Source: Oxytricha trifallax
Lineage: Eukaryota; Ciliophora; Spirotrichea; Sporadotrichida; Oxytrichidae
Assembly (NCBI GenBank): GCA_000711775.1
Contig: ARYC01000252.1
Span: 1-64,000, forward strand
Direction of reading: 5' to 3'
DNA length: 64,000 bases
In this document: piece by piece, positions 1 to 11,484 of the stretch
How positions within the stretch are numbered: the stretch's first letter is position 1
Layout: the number at the start of each line of letters is the position of its first letter
Program-made: the position numbers and the translations under genes
The notes under the pieces: model-generated
Told to the model about the DNA's origin: nothing
Database searches by the model: none
What the model saw: only the letters and a program-made list of their open reading frames with translations

Positions 1-1154
1 TCTAGCTTGAAGAGACACATCAAAGAGGTACACTCTGGTAGAGCTAAGATCTATTTCAGCATGATAAAGTAGATGGTAGATATTAATGCACTACCTGCAT
101 GAAGTCTTATACTCACTCAGCTAAAGTAAAGTGACATATGCAAAAGCATCATTTAAGCGAATTCCTGATTAAAGATGAGGAAACTTAAAAGCTTGTACCT
201 GCTAAAAGAAAAAATTACTCTCTTGAGTCACAAAAAGAACAGTATGAGAGACTTAAGAGATAGAAGCGGTTGGAGTCAATGAACCAACCAGCAAATGGTA
301 TGTATATAGCATGCTTATAAGAGAGAGCAACGTTATACTTGCATTAAATGCAGTCGACATAAGCAGTTGTATTGAAAACTATTTGAATATTGAAGTACCT
401 AACAAGGTAAAACTTATATTTGTTGATGAATTCGCTTACAAGGTATATCCATTCAATTATCTCATTAAGAACGAGCAATATTTAAATGAGTTTGCAAATG
501 AATACATACTACTGAGAGAGGCTTTGAAAAGATAATGCAAGAACTTAGCTAAGCTTGACGGAGTTATTCTTGGTCATGGTTTTTATGCTTTGAGACTCAA
601 GAAATTTGAAATGACCCTAAGAGAGTATCTCTACCATAATAGATATCATGATGATTTGAATGAGATACTCACAGATATGACTAAGGGTGTGAAAGAGCTC
701 CATGATCTAGGGTATGTTCATAGAGATTTGAAGCCAGAAAATGTAATGCTAAATCTCTGCCTTTAGAAGTAGTAGTCATAGATTTCAACAGAGCAATAAG
801 ACAAGAGATAGTGACTTTAGCTAAGGTTTTAGGCACTCCAGGATATTCCCTATAAGAGAGAAATAGACAAATGGCTCTGTATAATGGGATGTTAGGGCGG
901 TAGCTGCAATTATCTTAGAGTGCGATATGGAAAGTATGTCATACTTTGGAACAAAACATGAGAAATAATCAATAAGTTTGGCTGCTAAACATATTAAGCA
1001 AGATGAAATATGCAATGAAATTAAGAAGATAGTTGAGATCGTCATCGTAAAAGCTCCAGCATATCCACGATAATCATTAGATGATATACTAGAACAACTA
1101 CAGACTGCTAAATTCAAGAGGTATCTCAAAGATAAGCAGATAAAATTTGTTTGA
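1..1154 (+). pseudogene. TBE-1 '57-kDa' zinc-finger/protein-kinase-like gene, 3' part, frame-shifted
   Basis: This is the 3' part of the TBE 57-kDa gene, cut by the left window edge. The first bases encode the end of the first C2H2 finger (LKRH-x4-H), followed by the second finger region and a linker rich in Lys and Arg. A kinase-like domain follows, with GYVHRDLKPEN (about 713-745) and VVIDFNRA (about 775-795), then a C-terminus ending IKFV-TGA at 1152-1154. Many TAA/TAG codons are read as Gln. Compared with TBE-4, a base is missing near 760 (between the HRD and DFN motifs) and the finger region is also broken, so this copy is decayed. The product is presumed to be a TBE accessory protein; its exact role is unknown. 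Confidence 0.85.
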
Positions 1155-1292
1155 ATTAAGTACAGTAATACTCATTAAATATTCATTAAATTCATAAAAA
1201 ACCTGCGTTTCTCTACTAACCCCAATAAGACCCCAACTATACCCTACAAATCAAAGCACTTATAAACCTCACTAAGGGGTTTTGGGGTTTTG
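1..1292 (+). mobile_element. TBE-1: right part of a TBE transposon, cut by the window edge
   Basis: The right terminal inverted repeat occupies about 1200-1292 and ends in the telomere-like GGGGTTTTGGGGTTTTG, followed by AAT at 1293-1295, which fits the TBE ANT target. The end sequence (about 80 bp) is nearly the same as the right ends of TBE-4 and TBE-5, so this copy belongs to their subfamily. Only the zinc-finger/kinase gene lies inside the window; the transposase, the 22-kDa gene and the left end must lie to the left. The element sits at the downstream edge of family gene A1-N. Confidence 0.9.
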
Positions 1293-1804
1293 AATCTTAA
1301 TAATTTTATTATCTTAATTTGGTTATTCTTGATGAAGAGCAGATTGTGTAAACATATAAAAATATTTATAAAATTCAATTGTGAATTCATTTTTTACTCC
1401 TCCTCAATTTAATCTTACTGGCTTTAATTTATCAGATCATATGTTTAATTTGGATTGTGAATATCTATAAGAGTTTCTAAGACTTCCATAAGGTAAATTA
1501 GGCTTTTATTTGGTTAAATGGCAATCTATAAATTTCTAAAATTCATAAAACAGTTTATAATAAATATAATCACATTGACTTAGTTCTAGTTTTTCAGAAA
1601 CTAATATTACTTCCAATTTATTATACTTTTAGCGTTAGAATCAAGCGTTACTTATAATTATTGCTCTCTGTTTTAAAAATATTCATATTTATCCAAGAAA
1701 AATTTATTCTCAGAGTTAGTTAATAATCTTAATTTAAGATTCTCTTAAAGGTTTAGGAAGCTTAAGACAGTAATATGTGGCAATATAGTTAATTTAGAGT
1801 TCAT
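1293..1804 (-). pseudogene. Family gene A1-N, 5' part, ends at TBE-1
   Basis: The gene starts with MNSKLTILPHITVLS, the conserved N-terminus of the N-gene family in this cluster, and stays open with TAA/TAG as Gln down to the TBE-1 boundary. Visible landmarks are a leucine-rich start, FFLDKYEYF, and the family motif LMEVLETLIDIHNPN near residue 120, followed by a Gln/Glu-rich tail. The coiled-coil portion present in A2-N is not seen before TBE-1, so the rest lies beyond the window or is lost. Function is unknown. No signal peptide is apparent. Confidence 0.6.
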
Positions 1805-2140
1805 TTTATATTAATAAGATATTAGTTTTTAAAATTAGATATAACTTATCATAAAAAATTATTTGTACTTTGTAAAAATGAAGTTAAAAATTCAGATTAA
1901 AATTGATTAATGAAAAAATAAATAAATTTTACAAATTGATTATAAAGAAAATCATATTTCGATTTTTTCTACTAAATTTCTCTTAATTTACTTTAATTAT
2001 TCATGGACTTAAAATAATTATATTAAAAATCTAAAAAGGTAACAAAAGTAATAATTAGCAGCTCTTTAATACTTTTCTATCGTAAAAATAGAAAATTTAA
2101 ATAAATATTATTAGGAAAATGTTAATGATTTCTAGGTAAT
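1805..2140. other. AT-rich spacer upstream of A1-N
   Basis: Very AT-rich DNA between the A1-N start and the inverted-repeat element at 2141. It resembles the spacer at 27084-27440 upstream of A3-N, so it belongs to the duplicated unit. I see no gene. Confidence 0.5.
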
Positions 2141-3114
2141 ATTAATAAAATACATAAAAAATAGGTAAATTGAAATATATTGAAAAATCAAAAACATTCA
2201 TTGAGATTTTAACAGTAATGTTTTTATTATGCTCTAAATTAAGATATATTTAATAGTTTGATAAATATGAATCTCTTAGCAGTTATTTAAACTTAAAAAT
2301 ATTAATTTTAGCTTATGTTAAGGCAATTATAGTAAGTTTATATTAAAGTTTCATGAAAATTAGTTTAAATAAAAGACTTCTCGTTCAATACTTTCACTAA
2401 AAAAAAATGAATTTTTATATTATCGATTTTAGACTTATGCAATATGAATTCTTTGATAAATAATGTTGCAAACTTATATTTCGTTTTATTTATTCGTAAA
2501 TGCAAGTTTCAAACTAAGAGACCTCTTGCATGAGCGAGTTTATTTTCAATTTTTCATAGGCTCTCAGCCAACTTTCTGAATAGCGCACTGTAATTTTCGC
2601 AGTTTCTAATAGTTCTACTTAAGCCTCTTTGGCCTTTGAGTGATCATCTTATCTCAAATGCAATTTTCATCTGGTTTCTCACTGTTGCATGAGAGTGGGC
2701 ATATCAAAAGTAGAACGCGCTATCCTTCAATAAACAATACCACTTGACAACTCTGAGATTATCATCATCACCCTTCACAGTGAATGGCTTCACTTCTGCG
2801 TATCCTTCTGTCTTTGTGTAGTCATTTCTCTTCTCTTTGTCTGCATAGGTTTAGTTCAACTCTGATCCCATTACGTTCATGATTTGTCGTATGATTTGGC
2901 AAATTGAGTCTCGAAAATTAAAGTTTAGTGTGAGGTTTCAATTGCTCTTCCATTTAATCATTAGCGAAAGTGATCTAATATTTTTCCTTTGTATTATTAA
3001 TAAGTATTAAATTTGATTTAGAACTTAATTGAAGCATGACAGTTATAATCTCAATGAATGTTTTTGATTTTTCAATATATTTCAATTTACCTATTTTTTA
3101 TGTATTTTATTAAT
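2141..3114. mobile_element. Inverted-repeat element with GC-richer cargo, copy 1
   Basis: The ends are inverted repeats of about 70 bp starting ATTAATAAAATACATAA (2141) and its complement (ending 3114). AAT flanks both sides (2138-2140 and 3115-3117), consistent with a 3-bp target duplication. The related spacer at 27430-27480 lacks the insert. Inside, about 2500-2930 is much richer in GC than its surroundings. The end sequence is clearly related to the element at 26216-27050, whose interior is different. No transposase is recognisable, so the element is probably non-autonomous. Confidence 0.75.
2510..2925 (-). pseudogene. Coding-like cargo of the 2141 element, with in-frame TGA codons
   Basis: On the minus strand one frame is open for about 65 codons and reads like a soluble protein (contains ELNQTYADKEKRNDY and VVKWYCLLKDSAFYF). 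It then continues in the same frame through several TGA codons (for example RNCENYSALFRKLAESL between two of them). Elsewhere in the window TGA is the only stop, so this is either a decayed captured gene or a set of exons. With a single stop codon, open stretches of about 60 codons arise by chance, so the call rests mainly on base composition and residue content. No family was recognised. Confidence 0.35.
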
Positions 3115-3735
3115 AATGAATTTAATTAAAAATTCTAATTGATTGATTTCTTTTCTTGGATAAAATTTGGTATCTATAAATATATTTAAGTTTTGTCATA
3201 TTGAAATTGATTTATCTAATCATTTTCTAAGCTTATAGGGAATTTTAGTTAATTAATATAAAAATATTTTAGATTTTAATTGACTATTGTTAAGAAAATA
3301 CATAATTTATGGGAAAATATATAACAAGATAAAGTGTGTTTTTTATAGATCAAACAGCGATAAAGAATTGATAAATATTATTTTTGTTGTATTTTTCATG
3401 ATAAAAAATTTTGAGTTTGTAAAAGAGAATAAAAAAATTGAAATAATATTTTCCATTAGAAGATAAAATAATAATTGCCAAATATTAACTTTAAATAATT
3501 GTAATTAACTCTTCAATTTAGTAAATTATAATCCTTCAAATATAATTGAAAATTTACTATAAAACTTAAATTAATAATACTGGACTTTTAAAATAAATAA
3601 ATTCATTAAAAATATTTTCAAAATAAATTATTACCCTTAATGATTAAATTAACTCAAATTTTGATTATAATATTCAAAATATGTATAAAGTATATGCTAT
3701 AGATAATTAATAAAACAAAATTTAAAATTAACTTA
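3115..3735. other. AT-rich spacer between units A1 and A2
   Basis: Low-complexity AT-rich DNA between the inverted-repeat element and the A2-C stop. It resembles 27480-28047, between units A3 and A4. No gene or RNA seen. Confidence 0.5.
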
Positions 3736-5228
3736 TCATTCTTATTTAATCAATAATTTGGATATCTTCGTAGTGACTTAAATCAATCCTTCTTTGCAAT
3801 TTGAGTTCTTAATAAACTCAATGCACTAAGAATATTAATTCTTTCTCAAAGGAAGCGATTTTACTTAATCGTCATGAAGATTTGTTTAATCTTATTCTTA
3901 AGGAAGATTCATTTATAAATTTATAGTTTGATGCATAAAAGACTAGTTCAACATAATTTTCTTATGGTTCATCAATAAATTCAATGTTCTTACAATATGG
4001 CTCGAGGCACCTTTAAAATTCTACTTTTATGAAAACATGTAGTTCCAGGAATATTTTAAGTTTTACAATAGATGCATTTCTGATTGTAGCTAGAATTTTT
4101 TGAATAAAGTCTAGAATTATACTAGGTAGGAATTGATAGGAGACAGTTATCGTAAAAGTTCTCAAAAATAAGCTTAATTTTTAAAATAAAAATCAATCAA
4201 TCACTACTAAAAAAAAATTATTTAATAAAAGTTCCGGGGGGGAAGTTCCCTGGCAAGTAAGTTTTATTATACATAATTACATGATTTTTCATAAAATTAT
4301 ATATAAAATAATTTTTTTTATTTACCAATTTTTTCGGGGATAAATTAAACATCCTTTAAGATCTTTAAATATTTAAGTTCAAGTAATTTACTATGAGTAA
4401 CGATATATAAATATAAATTAGAAACTTATGAGAAAATGTTCATATTTAACATTAATCAAAGTGCATTTGAAGAGGAAAATTAATTTTTAAAGAGATAAAT
4501 ATTAAAAAGTTCAGCAGAAATAGACTAATTTATCTTAAATCTAATGTAATACAAATTATTAATAGTTATTCCTAGTAGTTAGAAATAATAACCAACGAAA
4601 AGAAAAAGTTGAAAAAAATATAAAAAAATTTACTTGCCAGGAAACTTCCCTAAAAAAAATTATTTATTATAAAACTGGGCAGGAAACTTCCCCCCGAAAG
4701 TTCCTTTAAATCTCTTGAGAGATGCAAATGCTTGAATTCTGTTATTCAAATAATTGCTAAATGGAATATTTTAACTTATCCGATAAATTCTATTGTTATC
4801 CTCAAATTCTGAAAAATAGCTAAGTTAAACCTCTTCTTTTATTTTTAGTGTTTCAAGATTCTTATACATTGGAGGAAATTTGATAATTTATTTTAAATAT
4901 AAATAAAGATATTCATAATATTCGAAATGGATAAATTGCATTTTCTTTAAGATCCATTCTATTAATATCATGAAAATCCCATAAATTTATATTTCCTAAA
5001 TTTATTATTTTATTTGTTCCCGAAATCGATAGCTCATTTACAAGGTAAAGCAAACTTCTTAAACCATTGACATTCGTAAATTGATTGATATAAATAGAAT
5101 GCAATATAAGCAAAATTTCAATAACTGTTATAAAAATACAAATATAATTGAATAATAACAAATCCTATCCTTTAGACATTCACATTTTAAGCAAGCTACG
5201 CTGCTCTAAAAATATATTTCTCCGTCAT
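3736..5228 (-). CDS. Family gene A2-C, leucine-rich protein, interrupted by a MITE
   Basis: I chose the start at 5228 because M-T-x-x-YI-x-R-x-AQLAQN-V/M-NVQR is conserved in A4-C (30674) and resembles A5-C and B3-C. A leucine-rich middle follows (GLRSLLYLVNELSISG, then FPPMYKNLETLKIKEE), then RNASIVKLKIFLELHVF and CKNIEFIDEPQE, ending CIEFIKNSNCKEGLI and TGA at 3736. TAA/TAG are read as Gln. A 461-bp palindromic element (4236-4696) interrupts the gene within KRFKGTF, and the frame breaks near 3880 (TGA after RIRLNKSS). A short AT-rich intron or excised segment may follow the first exon near 5165. Presumably a leucine-rich scaffold-type protein; function unknown. Confidence 0.6.
4236..4696. 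mobile_element. MITE-like element with G/C-run ends, 8-bp target duplication
   Basis: The ends are imperfect inverted repeats GGGGGGAAGTT and AACTTCCCCCC, extending into GGCAAGTAAGTTTTATTAT on the left. AAAGTTCC is duplicated on both sides (4228-4235 and 4697-4704). Paralogues (for example 30142 and 38180) have a single AAAGTTCC followed directly by TTTAAAT, so the empty site is visible in this same window. An internal second copy of the end sequence lies near 4630-4655. No coding capacity. An 8-bp duplication would fit hAT-like mobilisation. Confidence 0.8.
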
Positions 5229-5783
5229 TTCTATAAAATATCGATCATAAATCTTTGAATTTTAAGATTTTATCAAAATTATCATTTAACGAAATTAAAT
5301 TACAAAACCATGCATTAAAATTAAAGTGGTTTGAGGAAGAACAATATTTAATAAAAATATCTTTGATATGATTATCATTTTCTTAAAAAATGAAAATAAT
5401 TAAGTATTATTTATAAGACTTTTTTAATTAAATCTACTTAAATCACATTACTTATAACATTTATCTAATCTATTTTTTATATTTACCATTCAATTTAGAT
5501 TTTTGCAATTCAAATTGCATCTACTAATCAATAAAAAAGTCTCATTTTTAAAAGCTAACAATAATCTCTAATAATTCTAAATATCACAGTAACACTGCGC
5601 TCAATTACAAGTTATTTTGGAAATTAATATAAAATAAAATTATGTAATTTCTAATTAAAATCAAAGTACTTCTTATTTTTAATAATTTATAATGAGTATT
5701 ATATGTATTTCATTTTGTTTCAACTTAATTTAGAGTGATTTAGCTATATATATTGAAAGGCAATTATTCTAAATTTATATTTT

Positions 5784-6607
5784 TCATTCTTTCGATTATT
5801 TTCTATTTTATCTATAACTAAATTGAATTTATTCCATTTAATGTTTTATATATAACTTTATTGATTATGCGGTCGTGATGTTTAACATGAATTCTAATTT
5901 TACAATTTAACTCTACTAGCTATAGATTTCTTCTAAATCAGAAGTAAGCCTTGCCAGGGATTCCTCTAAACTCTTATCTTATTCTTAAAATTTGATTTGT
6001 TCCTCTACGATTTCACCATTAATATCATTGTTGAATTACATATCAGCAAAGAAAAGTTGAATCTTAATGACTTTTTTATTTTAATCACCTAATTATAGAT
6101 TCTAAAATGATTGTATAATATAAAAAATTTAAATTAGTTTTAATAACATATGAAATAAATATTGTTGGAGATCCTATTTTTATTCCTCCTCAGTTTAACA
6201 GCTATAAGTTTGCTCTATTATTACTTCTTTATTTTTTGGATTGTGAATATCATTAATCATCTCTAAAATTTCCAAAAAGTAAATGAGACTCTTATTTGAA
6301 TTAATACCAATCATTAATAATGTATTTAAAAAAATGATTTTATTTCTTGTATAAAATTAAAAGTAAATAAAATCACATTGATTTGATCCTAAATTTTAAG
6401 AAGCTAGTATAGTTTCCAATCTCTTTTGATTGTTTTGTTAGAATCAAGAGTTATTTATAACTTTTGTTATGTGTTCTTGAAATATTCATATTTTTATAAG
6501 AAAAATGTATCCTCAGAGTTATTTAGCAATCTTAAATTGAGACTCTCTGACAGACTCAAGCAACTTAAAACAGTAATATGTGGCAAAATAGTTAATTTAG
6601 AGTTCAT
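5784..6607 (-). CDS. Family gene A2-N, coiled-coil protein
   Basis: This is the best-preserved A-type N gene. It starts MNSKLTILPHITVLS at 6607 and ends at TGA 5784 (…NRKQSKE). Landmarks are LSLSESLNLRLLNNSE, LITLDSN-like and NSNKSLIYFLEILEMI with NDIHNPKN (about residue 125). After an AT-rich, possibly intronic stretch (about 6120-6170) comes an acidic coiled-coil-like part with SLEESLARLTSDLEEIYSQQ. Numerous TAA/TAG codons read as Gln. The following C gene starts about 550 bp further along the same strand, so the two may form one unit. No known domain recognised. Confidence 0.6.
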
Positions 6608-7288
6608 TTTATATTAATAAGATATCAAAATTTTATTTAATTAATTTTAAAGATTTAGATTTATCCTTATTATTTTAATACTGAATTAAACATTTTGATA
6701 AGTAGGGAGATATATTGTCTAATTATAATTTCACTTTATATAAATCCAATAATTATTACGTCTTATTTCATATAAAATGATAATAAAAAATTGTTATTTT
6801 AATTACAAAAAAATAAATTATAAATTTTTCAAAAACTTTATTAATTTAAATAGATTTTCGAATAAGATATTTTGAGTTCATACTTTAGAGCAAAGAAATT
6901 TAGATGACTATAATATAAAAGATATTTCTTTTAAAATCAAGATTTATAAAATTAATTTTATATTTTTAAAGAAAATAATTAAGTTTTTTATATTTTAGGA
7001 CATATTAGAATAATTAAAAAAGCAATTTTGCATCAAAATAGTTTTCATAAACTTATTTAACATTTGAAATTAAAATTAAGTTGTTTACAAATCTAAATGT
7101 AAATGTTGAAAAAAAGAAAAATATAAAAAAATTGTACACATTTCATTTATAAATAAATTTGGGATGTTTTACTAATGACATTAAAACTTATTAAATAATT
7201 AGAATTTTCTATTACTGTAAATATTTTTTTTTTATTTATTATAATGATAAATGAAATAATTCTGTAGATAATTCAAATATATAATAAA
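6608..7288. other. AT-rich spacer between units A2 and B1
   Basis: Very AT-rich DNA with no long frame beyond chance and no RNA gene seen. It is similar in composition and position to 31985-32613 and 52613-53349, the other A-to-B spacers. Confidence 0.5.
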
Positions 7289-8310
7289 TCAAATTGAATC
7301 TATTTAAGCTTTAACTTTTTCCATTACAACTTTGATCTAACCTTCCTTGTATTAAGAGTTCTTAATAAAGACTATACTCTATTAAATTCTTCCACCAATA
7401 GCAAGATCTTACATTCCGAAATACTTTCTACAATTTAGATATGCTTAACTTATGGATTTTGATACTCTACTAAAATATATGTCTTCAAATTATTTGTTGA
7501 AGTCTTTTTCGGTTAACTTGTTGTTAAATTCTACATTCTAGCAATAAATGAGAAGAACATTTTGGAGTTATAATTTATTGATGGCAATACCTTGCAAAAA
7601 TATCTTGAGATCTACTTTTTATGCATTTTTTATACTTTCTAAAATTCTTGATATAAAGATTAATATCTCTTCAGGAATTTAGTAATAACTATTTTTAATG
7701 CTGAAAGTTTTATAATTTAAATACGATTTATTTATCAATTAAATGAATAGAATGATTTTAATTCATTATATTCATTTTATTGCAATTAAAATCAATTAAT
7801 AAAGTTCCTTTAAATTTCTATAAAGATGCAAAAATTGGAATTAAATTGTTTTTCAACCATTATGATTCTATGAGTAATTCCAAATATTTATAATACATAG
7901 TAGTTATTTTTTACTTTATTGAAAGCGTTTTTAAATTTTCATACACTGGAGGAAATTAATAATTCACTAATAATAATAAATTTAACTATAATAGAAATGG
8001 ATAAGTTCTACAATTTTATAGGTTCAATCTTTGGATATGTCTTAAATCTATGAATTTATTGTTTGCATCTTCTATTGTTTTGCACTTGTCTAATATTTCT
8101 ATCTCATTTACTAAGGGTAAAATTCTTTATATTTCTATTTCTGTCAAATTTTAATCAATATTGTCGAATATTTAAATAACTATGAAACACTTTTTATAAT
8201 ATAATTAGGATAGATATTTAATTTATAAATAACAAGTATTAATCTTTATACCTTCATATCTTTGGCTAGTTAAGCAATTTTGAAACTACAACTGTTTTTT
8301 GTCTATAAAT
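7289..8310 (-). CDS. Family gene B1-C, leucine-rich protein
   Basis: The B-type C gene is clearly paralogous to A2-C. The best part is the C-terminal half: EEILIFISRILESIKNAQKV, LKIFLQGI, VLLIYCQNVEFNNKLTEK and FIKNSQYKEGQIKVVMEK, ending QIDSI and TGA at 7289. Upstream, FPPVYENLKTLSIK (about 7945) matches the A-type leucine-rich segment. The start region (KIAQLAKDMKVQ, about 8260) matches B3-C but its initiating ATG is not clear, perhaps lost by a small indel. The stop lies at the same place in B2-C and B3-C. Confidence 0.55.
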
Positions 8311-8469
8311 AGTATTTTATTATTATGAGATCGCAATTGAGTTAAGAATATATTTAATAATAATGATAAATTAAATTAAGGCGAGTGAATTTAAAATCTA
8401 GGAATAAAGATCTATTGACTTAATTTATAATTATTAAATGCTATTAACCTATGCACTCTATTTATATAA

Positions 8470-9866
8470 ATTTTATAAAAGGGTTACTCGCAATATTAGA
8501 ATAGAAGAGAAATTCAATCAAATAGAACATACAGATGATTAAGCACTATAGGGCTCCTTAGTGGACGTATCGTGATAAATTAAGTCATCTTTTGGAAGGC
8601 TTTACCCTTGCTTTGACATTACCTCCACTTTTGTTCTGCTCTAGGAGATCTTCCATTTATCTGATTTCTTTATTGATCTTCGCACCTTTTACGACTCTGT
8701 ATTAAAGTTAAAATGATGTATAATTCAATATTAAATGATATTAACTTTGTCGAAACATAAATAATTTGGTGCTTTTTCGAATAAGAATTCAATAAATCAA
8801 GATTTTACTATTCACAGTACTTCTCTATCACATCATAGAAGCTAGATAAATCGAGTTTAATTTTGCATTAAAATCAACTTTAAAAATCAATAAATATTAT
8901 AATCAATTTATCTCCCACTAGAGATGAGATAATATAATACAGCCTATTGTGAATCCCAGTTAATATTGAATTTCTTTTCGAACAATTACAATATTACTTA
9001 GGTTTCTATATAATTGGTTATGCCATGAATTTAATACTAAATACTATAATTAATATTTATTTTCCCAAGCAAAGGTATTCCTATTATATTATAAGTGATA
9101 AATTATTATTTAAAAAATTCATAATAATTATATCTATTTGATTGATGATTTTGTGAAATCAATAGAAATAATTCCAAAATTAACAGATTACTGAATAGAA
9201 TGATATCTTTCTAAGAAATTATGTATTTAAACATTAAGTACTTCCTCTAAGTGCTAATCTTCTGGAATTTATAATTTACTATTTCATTTTTTTTTCCTTT
9301 AAACCATCAAATCTGTAAATTTAAGACTAATCAAAAATTTATTATAGACTTAGGTACAAACACTAGAATGTGCATAAAATTTTATAAATCAAAATATAAT
9401 ATTAATATTTACAAATTATGTTAAGTAAAATTAAAAATGCATCGTTTTTCTATTCTTCTAAGACTTTTTGAGATATTTAGCTATTATTCTACTATTAATT
9501 ATCAGTTTAATGATTGTGAAAATCTAAGAGCATGTTTAAGACTTCCAAAAGGAAAATAATGTTTCGATTGGAGACAACCCCAATCTTTTAATTTGTATAT
9601 AAATGAAATTTTCAAATTGATATTTTATCAATCATTTCAACTTATTCCAAATTTTGAATGAGTGAAAGCCTTTTTATTTCTGATGCACTCCATAAGTATG
9701 GATCAATTGATATTTTTAGAAATTTCTTTTTTTGCTTAAAGTATACATACTTATCAATGAAAAACTGCCTCTCGAAACGATTAAGGAGTTTCAAGTTAAG
9801 AGTTTCTGATAGACTTAAATAGCTTAAAACAGTCATGTGTGGCAAAATTGTTAATTTAGAGTTCAT
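8470..9866 (-). CDS. Family gene B1-N, with internal inverted-repeat insertion
   Basis: The gene starts MNSKLTILPHMTVLS at 9866 and is open for 75 codons even in the standard code. Further segments are FLEVLNMLLDFHNHQ (about 9530), HLEEVLNVQIHNFLERY (about 9230) and VVKGAKINKEIRQMEDLLEQ (about 8690), the last coiled-coil-like. AT-rich breaks between segments may be introns or germline-only DNA. A palindromic insertion lies at about 8775-8990. Relative to B2-N the frame appears shifted near 8600, after VKARVKPSKR, so this copy may be decaying. Function unknown. Confidence 0.55.
8775..8990. repeat. Inverted-repeat insertion inside B1-N
   Basis: Left arm TTTTTCGAATAAGAATTCAA and right arm TTGAATTTCTTTTCGAA flank a core with TATTCACAG / CTATTGTGAAT and TCTATCACATC / GATGAGATAA inverted pairs. 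The same insertion occupies about 34090-34310 in B2-N, so it predates the B1/B2 duplication. Part of its core (AAATCGA, TTTAATTTT, ATTTATCTC) recurs inside the element at 38902-39303. Confidence 0.6.
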
Positions 9867-11346
9867 TTTTAATTAGGAATATTTAATATATAATTAAACT
9901 ATAATTAATTGATAAAAGATAAAGATTATTTTAACAAATCCAATAAATTATACTAAATAATGATTCTATTGATGATACTCTATTAAAGATTCATTAGTTT
10001 AATAATTAAATTACTTAATTTTTTAAATATACTAATTCACTAAATATCCCTAAAATTTTGATATCTCTATACAATTAATTTAAAATTTAAATATTGTAAA
10101 TTACTTTTTTAGTAGGTTTTTTATTTTCGCTAAATTAAATAATAAATGGCAATTTAAAATGATATTAAATAAAAAAATAATGTTAAAATTCAAATCCGAT
10201 ATTATATAATTTAATTGTATGAAACCTAGCTTACATTTATTGAATTTATTTTTAAATATTCTATTTTCTGACTTTAGTAATATATGAAATGATAAATTAA
10301 TTTTATCATCATTAATTAAATTTTAAAGAGTTTAAACATGATTTTTTTGAAAATGACAATAAAATATTTATTCAATTATGTAATTTATATATTTTTATAA
10401 ACTTTAATTTGCCAAATTATATTTTAATATTCATTTTAATAAAATAAAAAAAGCAACTAAAATTATCAAATTTTAATACAAAAATTAATGATGGTTTCTA
10501 TCCTTGCATTTTAATCGTTTATTGATAAAATCTAAATAATTTTGAAATAAACTTTTATAGTATTTAGAGTCTATTATGTAAATTTAATTAACTTAATTCA
10601 AAGATATACTGATCATATTAATAATTTATATAATTAATATTAATTTATTTATTGATAATATATTTAATATTAGTTATTAACCAATATTTATTTTAATTTC
10701 TAATTAAGTAATTTGATGAATTTATTAAAAGATTTAAAGTTAAAATTCAGATGTTCAATCGTTATAAATCTATAAAACTAGAAATGTGAAGAATTTTCTA
10801 GGTATTACACTTTGTATATTACAATAAAATCTCTATTTTTATTTTCCTTATTTGCCTGTAATTATTCATAAATAATTGTTGAACCTTTAAATATACTTTT
10901 CACATCAATAAATTAAAAATTTATTTTAATCATTGATGCATTATTTGTCTACTTTACTTTAACTTATTATATTAAAAATAATTAAAAATATTAATATTAC
11001 GCTAATTTATTTTATAGATATAATCTTTACATGAGAATTTCAAAAGCTAGGCTTTGTCAAATAAATTTTTTATAAGTTTTAATTTTGATAATTTAAGATC
11101 AATTTTAGAACAATAATTGAAGCTTATTCTATATTGTTAAACGCACTCTAATTTTAATTGAAGTAAAAGTAATAATAATACTCATTTATATTTTTTTAAT
11201 ATTTCAGATTTGGCAACTCTAAATTATAAGTTATTAATTTATATTTAAAATTGGTTAGATTAATTTATAAGTGAATAAGCTCTCAGTGAGTGACGTTTTG
11301 CAGTTTAAATAGAATTAATGCCTATGGGGAAGCATCCTCCCTCCAT
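9867..11346. other. Long AT-rich spacer upstream of B1-N
   Basis: Extremely AT-rich DNA of low complexity without recognisable genes. The last 70 bases before TBE-2 (about 11275-11346) are distinctly GC-richer and continue on the far side of TBE-2 (25898-25940). Confidence 0.5.
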
Positions 11347-11484
11347 AATCAAAACCCAAAAACCCCTGAAGATGTTTGATTGAGTTTTTGATTGATGAAA
11401 GTAGACTATTATCGCATGCTTTATTAGGGTTTTAATAGGGTTTGTAAGGGTTTAATGTTTAAATATTAGTAATTTAAGTGAGTA

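Noticed and set aside
821..1129. 102-codon minus-strand frame
   Set aside because: It lies antisense to the TBE-1 kinase-like gene, whose homologues in TBE-4 and TBE-5 fix the coding strand.
1200..1292. Telomeric repeats marking a chromosome end
   Set aside because: The C4A4 runs here and at 11350, 25897, 39667, 44842, 47001, 51116, 54187 and 58522 are the ends of TBE transposons with ANT target copies on the outside; the DNA continues on both sides.
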